Shown one piece after another: positions 58,630 to 64,000 of a stretch of 64,000 bases of DNA. The position numbers and the translations under genes were made by a program. Where the stretch lies: assembly GCF_027533625.1 (NCBI RefSeq), contig NZ_JAQAGZ010000012.1, positions 179,885 through 243,884 on the forward strand. Direction: 5' to 3'. How positions within the stretch are numbered: the first letter of the stretch is position 1; the number at the start of each line of letters is the position of its first letter. The notes under the pieces were generated by a model. It was not told the origin of the DNA. It did not search any database and worked only from the letters and a program-made list of their open reading frames with translations. This DNA comes from Paenibacillus gyeongsangnamensis. Lineage in GTDB: Bacteria > Bacillota > Bacilli > Paenibacillales > NBRC-103111.

Positions 58630-58658
58630 TTGCAACTTGCTCCGGTTTCGTCTATACT
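58630..58658 (+). promoter_or_regulatory. Promoter of the SRP RNA gene
   Basis: TTGCAA (58630-58635), 17 nt, TATACT (58653-58658); the RNA begins about 7 nt on. Confidence 0.8.
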
Positions 58659-58664
58659 TAATTT

Positions 58665-58930
58665 TGCCGTGCTAGACGGGGAGGTAGCGGTGCCCTGTAA
58701 CCCGCAATCCGCTGTAGCGGGGTTGAACACCTATGAGCGGTATGGCGATGTAAGGTTTGGGTCTTAAAGTTGGTGTTGAGAGTCGGGTCCTCCGCAATGG
58801 ATGCCTGTGAACCCGGTCAGGTCCGGAAGGAAGCAGCCGTAAGCAGGATGTTCCATGTGCCGGAGGGTTGCCTAACTTGAGCCGACGATAAGAATTCCGC
58901 TTGGATCGCCCTATCAATATAGGCGCACGG
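58665..58930 (+). ncRNA. ffs: Signal recognition particle RNA (large Bacillus-type scRNA)
   Basis: About 265 nt. The 5' region TGCTAGACGGGGAGGTAGCG forms the Alu domain; the S domain holds GGTCAGGTCCGGAAGGAAGCAGC with the GGAA tetraloop, closing with CATGTGCCGGAGGGTTGCC; the 3' end GCGCACGG pairs with the 5' GCCGTGC. With Ffh it targets nascent membrane and secreted proteins. It lies upstream of dnaX as scr does in B. subtilis, with one kinase gene between. Confidence 0.96.
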
Positions 58931-58949
58931 TTTATACATAAATAACACA

Positions 58950-58996
58950 ACACAGTGCCTCTAGGACTTAAGCTCCGGGAGAAACTGTGTTTTTTT
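58950..58996 (+). terminator. Terminator of the SRP RNA
   Basis: ACACAGT (58950-58956) pairs with ACTGTGT (58984-58990), then T7. Confidence 0.85.
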
Positions 58997-59090
58997 GCGT
59001 TTCAGGAGGAAAATGAAAATATTAGGAGAATTGTATACTAATGTTTACCGGGGAAGCCGTTTGGCAGATAAATAAAGGGGTGGAGATACG

Positions 59091-60152
59091 GTGCGGCATG
59101 AATTGACTTTGCTTCAACGTTTTGCCGGTTCTTTCTTGAGGGATGCCAATTTGGGAGTTCTCCTCATGAACACGGACTTTGAGCTGGTGGATATCAGCGA
59201 GATGGCATGCCGCGTGCTTGGCTTGAAACGCGAACAGGTGCTGCACCGGAGTATGGAATACATTTTTGCGGACCTGCCCGAGGAGCATCGGCTGGTTCGA
59301 AGGCAAATCCTGGACGGGATGGTAGTACGGAACCATGCCGTGTCATGGATGAAGCATCACGAGCGTTTCGAGCTGCTGCTGGATTCCAATGTTCTGCGCG
59401 ATGAGGAAGGAGAAATTGTCGGGGCTTACCTCTTATTCAAGGATGTGACCAATCTTCGTTCGCTGGAGGAACAAGTCCAGCGAAGCGACCGTCTTGCGAT
59501 GATCGGACAAATCGCCGCCGGAACGGCCCACGAGATCCGGAATCCGCTCACCTCCATTAAGGGCTTCCTTCAGGTTCTTCGCAAAACCTTCGAAGACCAG
59601 GGCATGGAGAAGGAAACCGGCTACACCGATGTCATGCTCACGGAAATCCGGCGAATTAACGAGCTTGTCAACGAATTCCTGCTGCTAAGCAAGCCCAAGA
59701 ACGTAAGCTACGATGAGGTAGACGTACCCCGGGTCATTCGTGAAATTTTACCGATCATAAATAATGAAGCCATTCTGCATGGCGTTGTGGTTCAATATGA
59801 AGCATTATACGGGCTGCCGCGGGTGGTTGCGGACAAGGAGCTGCTCAAGCAAGTATTTCTGAATATCAGCAAGAATGGGATCGAAGCCATGACAGACGGG
59901 GGTTATTTGACGATAAGCGAACGGGTTGACATCGAGGAACGGCTGGTGAGTATTGATATCCATGATAATGGCCCGGGTATTCCGGTTTATGTCATCGACA
60001 AAATCTTCGATCCGTTCTTTACCACGAAATCCGAAGGTACGGGACTTGGGTTATCGGTTTGCCAGCGCATCATTCACGATATCGGAGGGTACATTCGGGT
60101 GTCATCCAAAGGGTTCGGCACAACGTTTACGGTCAGTATCCCGTTCCAGTAG
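59091..60152 (+). CDS. Soluble PAS histidine kinase, probable sporulation kinase
   Basis: A 353-residue cytoplasmic kinase without membrane segments. PAS domain about 15-120 (NLGVLLMNTDFELVDISEMA), HisKA with AAGTAHEIRNPLTSIKGF (His near 147) and HATPase with FLNISKNGIEAM, DNGPGIP and GTGLGLSV. The H-box is nearly that of KinA/KinE, kinases that feed Spo0F, and spo0F lies 7 kb upstream; no cognate response regulator is adjacent. Spo0F as target is therefore an inference. GTG start at 59091 with GGTGGAG upstream. Confidence 0.9.
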   Translation: MRHELTLLQRFAGSFLRDANLGVLLMNTDFELVDISEMACRVLGLKREQVLHRSMEYIFADLPEEHRLVRRQILDGMVVRNHAVSWMKHHERFELLLDSNVLRDEEGEIVGAYLLFKDVTNLRSLEEQVQRSDRLAMIGQIAAGTAHEIRNPLTSIKGFLQVLRKTFEDQGMEKETGYTDVMLTEIRRINELVNEFLLLSKPKNVSYDEVDVPRVIREILPIINNEAILHGVVVQYEALYGLPRVVADKELLKQVFLNISKNGIEAMTDGGYLTISERVDIEERLVSIDIHDNGPGIPVYVIDKIFDPFFTTKSEGTGLGLSVCQRIIHDIGGYIRVSSKGFGTTFTVSIPFQ

Positions 60153-60229
60153 ACCATCCGGCTGTGTCTTCAATCCTGCCGCCAAGTATAGTATAATAAA
60201 CAGGATAAACGATGTTTGGAGAGGGCAAG

Positions 60230-61975
60230 ATGGCACATATCGCCTTATACCGTACTTGGCGGCCGCAATCCTTCCGGGATATGGTCGGACAGAAGCATAT
60301 TGTCCAAACGTTGCAAAACTCGCTGCGCGAAGGGCGTTACAGCCACGCTTACTTGTTCTGCGGTCCGAGGGGAACAGGGAAGACGAGCGCGGCCAAAATT
60401 TTAGCCAAAGCCGTCAACTGCCAGAACGGCCCCGGGGTGGAGCCTTGCAATCAGTGCGATGCCTGCCTCCGGATAACCGAAGGCGCGGTCATGGACGTGG
60501 TCGAGATCGATGCCGCCTCGAACCGGGGTGTAGAAGAGATTCGCGATATCCGGGACAAGGTGAAGTATGCGCCCACCGAGGTCCGGCAGAAGGTGTACAT
60601 TATCGACGAGGTGCACATGCTGACCACGGAGGCGTTCAATGCGCTGCTGAAGACGCTGGAAGAGCCGCCGGCCCATGTGATGTTTATATTGGCAACGACG
60701 GAGCCACACCGCCTGCCGGCGACGATCATATCACGCTGCCAGCGGTTTGACTTCCGAAGGGTTGCGCTGGAGGAGCAGGTTGAGCGTCTGCGCGAGGTCT
60801 GCAAGGAGGAAGGGATCGACGGAGACGACGATGCGCTTGCCTTTATCGCCCGGCTCTCGGACGGAGGGATGCGGGATGCGCTTAGTCTCTTGGACCAGAT
60901 CATCGCCTTTTCCGGCCAGAAGGTTACTTATGAAGACGTGCTCTCCATTACCGGAGGGATGGCCTCCGATCAATTCGAGCAATTGGTTCACGCCGTTCAG
61001 GAAGGCGATGTAGGAGGCGTGCTCCAGAGAATCGAAGGCTTTATGCAGGAAGGCAAGAGCGCGGATAAATGCATGGAAAGCCTCATTTATTATTTCCGCG
61101 ATTTGCTGATGGTCAAGATGGTGCCGGGATCGCAGGCGGTTACGGAGCGTATACTGGATATAAAAAGATTCGAGGCAGTGGCCGGACGCTTCTCAAGCGA
61201 AGCATTGATAGCGATGATCGATACGCTGAACTATTATCAGACCGAGATGAAATACTCGGTCCAGCCCCAGACGCTGCTTGAAGTCGCTCTGATGAAGCTG
61301 ACCAGCCAAGCGGCGGGAGCTCCGGCTGCTCCGAGGGCGGCGGCGCCCGCTGTTCCGTCCTCCGGCCCGGCCGCCTCGGGAGGACTGGTTGATCAGCTCA
61401 TGGGCCGGATTCAGAAGCTGGAAGAACAACTGGCCCAGCTTATGAAGCAGGGGGCGGCCCCGGCCGGAGGAGGCGCCGCGGCGCCCGTTCAACGGAGCGC
61501 GCCGCCTCCGTCGGCGCCGCGAAGACGAATCGAAAAGCTGGATGCCTATCTGCGGGCGAAGGATGATCCTGCTTTTCAAAAGGTGCTCGGTCTTTGGGGG
61601 CAGGTGCTCACCAGAGTTAAGGAGCAGAAGATTACGATCCACGCCTGGCTCGTCGACGGGGAGCCGGTATCGTTCATGGATGGGAATGTGCTCGTAGCGT
61701 TCAAGAACGACATTCATCGCCAGACGACGGAGAAGCCGGCGAACAAAGAGCTCATTCAGAATGTCATGTCCGAAACGCTGGGACAGCCGTGCGCGCTGGT
61801 TACGATGATGCTCGCCGATTGGAAGGCGGCTTCCGAACAGGCGAAGCCCGCCGAGTCCAAGGAGGAGCTTCAGCTCGTTGCGGAGGAAGAGCCGGGTGCC
61901 CCGAAGAAGGAAGAATGGATCGATGAAGCCATTCAGCTTTTTGGAGAAGACTTGGTGAAGATTAAAGAAGATTAG
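60230..61975 (+). CDS. dnaX: DNA polymerase III subunit gamma/tau
   Basis: A 581-residue clamp-loader ATPase: Walker A GPRGTGKTSAAK near 44-55, zinc module CNQCDAC, Walker B IDEVHML, sensor 1 ATTEPHRLPATIISRCQRF. After about residue 365 comes an Ala/Pro-rich linker, then the tau-specific C-terminus (KLDAYLRAKDDPAFQKVLGLWGQVL). I saw no A-rich slippery site for a gamma form. ATG 60230 behind GGAGAGGG; ATG 60212 is less likely. TATAAT at 60192 may be its -10 box. Confidence 0.96.
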   Translation: MAHIALYRTWRPQSFRDMVGQKHIVQTLQNSLREGRYSHAYLFCGPRGTGKTSAAKILAKAVNCQNGPGVEPCNQCDACLRITEGAVMDVVEIDAASNRGVEEIRDIRDKVKYAPTEVRQKVYIIDEVHMLTTEAFNALLKTLEEPPAHVMFILATTEPHRLPATIISRCQRFDFRRVALEEQVERLREVCKEEGIDGDDDALAFIARLSDGGMRDALSLLDQIIAFSGQKVTYEDVLSITGGMASDQFEQLVHAVQEGDVGGVLQRIEGFMQEGKSADKCMESLIYYFRDLLMVKMVPGSQAVTERILDIKRFEAVAGRFSSEALIAMIDTLNYYQTEMKYSVQPQTLLEVALMKLTSQAAGAPAAPRAAAPAVPSSGPAASGGLVDQLMGRIQKLEEQLAQLMKQGAAPAGGGAAAPVQRSAPPPSAPRRRIEKLDAYLRAKDDPAFQKVLGLWGQVLTRVKEQKITIHAWLVDGEPVSFMDGNVLVAFKNDIHRQTTEKPANKELIQNVMSETLGQPCALVTMMLADWKAASEQAKPAESKEELQLVAEEEPGAPKKEEWIDEAIQLFGEDLVKIKED

Positions 61976-62010
61976 TTTCATAATTTAGACGATCCGAGGA
62001 GGACATGACC

Positions 62011-62322
62011 ATGAACAACATGAACCAAATGATGAAGCAAGTAAAGAAGATGCAGGAGCAAATGCTCAAGACCCAGGAGGAGCTCGGCAACAAGACGGTT
62101 GAGGGTACAGCTGGGGGCGGCGTAGTCAGTGTAACTGTCAACGGGCAGAAAAAAGTGACCGCCGTTGTCATTAAACCGGAAGCGGTAGACCCGGACGATG
62201 TGGAAATGCTGCAGGACCTCGTCCTTACGGCAATCAACGATGCCATGACCAAAGCGGAAGAAATGGCCGGCAAAGAAATGTCCAAGCTGACCGGCGGCAT
62301 GAACATCCCTGGCTTGTTCTAA
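62011..62322 (+). CDS. ebfC: YbaB/EbfC nucleoid-associated protein
   Basis: A 103-residue DNA-binding dimer forming protein. Helical N-terminus ([21 protein letters not shown]) then the [25 protein letters not shown] core. It binds DNA and is often linked to RecR. Position dnaX-ebfC-recR is conserved across bacteria. ATG 62011 is used, as ATG 62005 lies too close to AGGAGG. Confidence 0.95.
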   Translation: MNNMNQMMKQVKKMQEQMLKTQEELGNKTVEGTAGGGVVSVTVNGQKKVTAVVIKPEAVDPDDVEMLQDLVLTAINDAMTKAEEMAGKEMSKLTGGMNIPGLF

Positions 62323-62358
62323 CCGATCGGATTTCAATGGAGTAAGGAGCTAAGCCTA

Positions 62359-62955
62359 GTGTTCTACCCGGAACCGTTAGCCAAACTGATCGACTCGTTC
62401 TCCCGCCTTCCCGGCATCGGGCCGAAGACGGCGGGGCGCCTTGCTTTTCACGTGCTTCGGATGAAGGAAGACGATGTGATGGATTTTGCCAAGGCGCTTG
62501 TGAATGTCAAACGCAATCTTCACTACTGTTCCGTCTGCTGCAATATAACGGATACCGATCCGTGCCGAATCTGTCAGGACAAAAGCAGGGACGCTTCCAT
62601 TATTTGCGTCGTCCAAGAGCCCAAGGATCTGGTTGCGATGGAACGCACCAAGGAATTCAACGGGTATTACCATGTTCTGCATGGAGCCATCTCGCCGATG
62701 GAAGGCATCGGACCGGATGAAATCCGTATCGCCGACCTGCTGAAACGGCTCAGCGACGAGCAGGTGCAGGAGCTGATTCTCGCAACAAATCCGAATATCG
62801 AGGGCGAGGCTACGGCGATGTATTTGTCCCGTCTTGTCCGGCCCTTCGGGCTGAAGGTGACGCGGATAGCGCACGGGCTGCCGGTCGGCGGGGATTTGGA
62901 GTATGCGGATGAAGTGACATTGACCAAAGCGCTGGAAGGGCGCAGAGAGTTATAG
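62359..62955 (+). CDS. recR: Recombination mediator RecR
   Basis: A 198-residue protein: helix-hairpin-helix ([17 protein letters not shown]), zinc finger [16 protein letters not shown] near 57-72, Toprim domain ([17 protein letters not shown]) and a C-terminal Walker-like part. With RecO and RecF it loads RecA at gaps. The start is GTG 62359 with AAGGAGC upstream. Confidence 0.97.
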   Translation: MFYPEPLAKLIDSFSRLPGIGPKTAGRLAFHVLRMKEDDVMDFAKALVNVKRNLHYCSVCCNITDTDPCRICQDKSRDASIICVVQEPKDLVAMERTKEFNGYYHVLHGAISPMEGIGPDEIRIADLLKRLSDEQVQELILATNPNIEGEATAMYLSRLVRPFGLKVTRIAHGLPVGGDLEYADEVTLTKALEGRREL

Positions 62956-62966
62956 CACGAAGATGA

Positions 62967-62990
62967 GAAGCCGACAGGCTTCTTTTTTTT
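62967..62990 (+). terminator. Terminator of dnaX-ebfC-recR
   Basis: GAAGCC-GACA-GGCTTC followed by T8. Confidence 0.9.
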
Positions 62991-63074
62991 GGCATGCTGG
63001 AGTTCTAAGCCGGTGCCGCCCCCTATATGTATTAGAGAAGGGGACAACTCCCCTGAAGAGGAGGAGGGCGCGGG

Positions 63075-63362
63075 ATGATGCGATGGCTGGAGAAATGGCG
63101 GACGAGAGGAAAGAAACCAAGAGCTGATATTCGTCAGGATCAGGTTGATTTAGTACGGGAGATTCAAAAGGCGCATATGGAATGGACCATCGCGCAGAAG
63201 CGGCTGGACTACGTCGTGGAGAAAGAACAAATCGATTATGCCGTATTTGCCATGGAGGCCGCCGAAAAGCGTTTCGAGATGCTCATTAAACAAGCCAAGA
63301 ACGCCAAAATTACGAAAGCGGAAGTTTGTGCGGGCCGGGAGCGGGAGGTCGAGGGCGCGTGA
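63075..63362 (+). CDS. yaaL: YaaL-family (DUF2508) protein
   Basis: A 95-residue helical protein matching YaaL: LVREIQKAHMEWTIAQKRLDYVVEKEQIDYAVFAMEAAEKRFEMLIKQAK pattern (seen in part as IQKAHMEWTIAQKRLDYV and YAVFAMEAAEKRFE). Function unknown. The stop overlaps the bofA start (TGATG). Ribosome site GAGGAGGAGGG. Confidence 0.92.
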   Translation: MMRWLEKWRTRGKKPRADIRQDQVDLVREIQKAHMEWTIAQKRLDYVVEKEQIDYAVFAMEAAEKRFEMLIKQAKNAKITKAEVCAGREREVEGA

Positions 63363-63631
63363 TGACGTCATACGTGCTGTGGGGCATATTGATCTTATCG
63401 GTCATCTTATTAACGCTGGTGCTTGCCCGCAATCCGCACATCTTTCAGTCGTTCGGTTACGTATGTCTGCATGTGGCGATAGGCATTTTTTTGTTATACC
63501 TGCTCAATTTGTTCAGTCCGTATACCCGCTTGGAATTGCCGCTCAATGCCGTCACCGTAGGAACCGTAAGCGTGCTTGGCATTCCGGGCCTCATGATGCT
63601 GGCTGCGCTTAAACTGTGGATCATTGTCTAG
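63362..63631 (+). CDS. bofA: Pro-sigma-K processing inhibitor BofA
   Basis: An 89-residue membrane protein with two hydrophobic segments (LWGILILSVILLTLVLA and YVCLHVAIGIFLLYLLNLF) and the C-terminal amphipathic region (PLNAVTVGTVSVLGIPGLMMLAAL). BofA holds back the SpoIVFB protease in the mother cell until the forespore signals. The order recR-yaaL-bofA-rrn is as in B. subtilis. Confidence 0.95.
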   Translation: MTSYVLWGILILSVILLTLVLARNPHIFQSFGYVCLHVAIGIFLLYLLNLFSPYTRLELPLNAVTVGTVSVLGIPGLMMLAALKLWIIV

Positions 63632-63672
63632 GCACTGTAAGAAAATACCTTTTAATTATCTTAATAAAAGGG

Positions 63673-63702
63673 TTGCAATCCGCTAGCGGATTATGATATA
63701 TT
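63673..63702 (+). promoter_or_regulatory. rRNA operon promoter
   Basis: TTGCAA (63673-63678), 18-nt spacer, TATATT (63697-63702), preceded by AT-rich DNA that could act as an UP element. The spacer includes the perfect palindrome TCCGCTAGCGGA (63679-63690). Confidence 0.75.
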
Positions 63703-63742
63703 ATTCAAGTCGCCGCTGAAACGGGCGACAACAAATGACAAA

Positions 63743-63764
63743 TTGCTCTTTGAAAACTGAACAA
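63743..63764 (+). promoter_or_regulatory. boxA-like rRNA antitermination site
   Basis: TGCTCTTTGAAAACTGAAC, the conserved leader element found before Bacillus/Paenibacillus 16S genes. Confidence 0.8.
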
Positions 63765-63847
63765 CGAGTGAGTGCAATTAAGAGGATGAAAATTCTCGTC
63801 AGCATTAAGATTTGAGCTTAATCAGCTCTGTTCGATAAAGTTTTACC

Positions 63848-64000
63848 TTTATTGGAGAGTTTGATCCTGGCTCAGGACGAACGCTGGCGGCGTGCCTAAT
63901 ACATGCAAGTCGAGCGGACCCTTCGGGGTTAGCGGCGGACGGGTGAGTAACACGTAGGCAACCTGCCTGTAAGACCGGGATAACTACCGGAAACGGTAGC
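63848..64000 (+). rRNA. 16S ribosomal RNA (5' end, partial)
   Basis: The universal 16S start GGAGAGTTTGATCCTGGCTC, then GACGAACGCTGGCGGCGTGC and GGCGGACGGGTGAGTAAC. The V2 part (ACCGGGATAACTACCGGAAA) is of the Paenibacillus type. The gene runs off the window; the precise 5' end is by analogy with B. subtilis. Confidence 0.97.

Noticed and set aside
61250..61600. Programmed frameshift in dnaX giving a short gamma form
   Set aside because: No A-rich slippery heptamer with following stem was seen in the linker region.

Overview
This window is chromosomal DNA from a Paenibacillus-like, endospore-forming Firmicute. The evidence is the 16S rRNA 5' end at the right edge, the high-GC coding style with many TTG/GTG starts behind strong AGGAGG sites, a Bacillus-type large SRP RNA, spo0F, rpoE (delta), bofA, and gene order shared with Bacillus subtilis. 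I see no prophage, insertion sequence, CRISPR array or tRNA. One gene is clearly decayed, a nucleoside deaminase near 17.5-18.0 kb.

Left part (1-35 kb) is accessory or lifestyle DNA: a cut-off CHASE3/GAF sensor, a translationally coupled SWIM/SNF2 pair, a GNAT-nucleotidyltransferase fusion, a two-domain sulfurtransferase, exonuclease III, two MerR regulators with textbook 19-bp-spacer operators (one fused to a methyltransferase), an ArsR-SRPBCC pair read from an apparently leaderless promoter, a histidine kinase/response regulator pair, an SLH protein and a chemotaxis receptor. A 165-bp tandem repeat block follows, then an LplABC-type sugar importer with its membrane-bound AraC regulator (both with cre-like sites), a secreted protease-like protein with MORN repeats, an NlpC/P60 hydrolase under a c-di-AMP riboswitch, a Fur-controlled ferric-siderophore lipoprotein and an M1 peptidase operon.

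Middle part (36-57 kb) follows the B. subtilis ywhD-pbpG-speE-speB-ywiB and rpoE-pyrG-spo0F-fbaA-murA-rho-rpmE order. Inserted into it are a small membrane protein plus GNAT, an HD-GYP phosphodiesterase, a Tat-type metallophosphoesterase, an AraC/GH42 beta-galactosidase divergon and a cytoplasmic-type subtilisin. pyrG has a GGG-start leader with an attenuator, and spo0F has a sigma-H promoter.

Right part (58-64 kb) is the replication/recombination block SRP RNA - PAS kinase - dnaX - ebfC - recR - yaaL - bofA - rrn operon, which in B. subtilis lies far from rho/rpmE. The least explained items are a radical SAM enzyme lying between rho and rpmE, a ribosome-binding site buried in the rpmE terminator, a dispersed ~100-bp structured intergenic repeat (five copies in two subtypes), the 165-bp tandem repeats, the MerR-methyltransferase fusion and the CuAO_N/metalloprotease/MORN protein.
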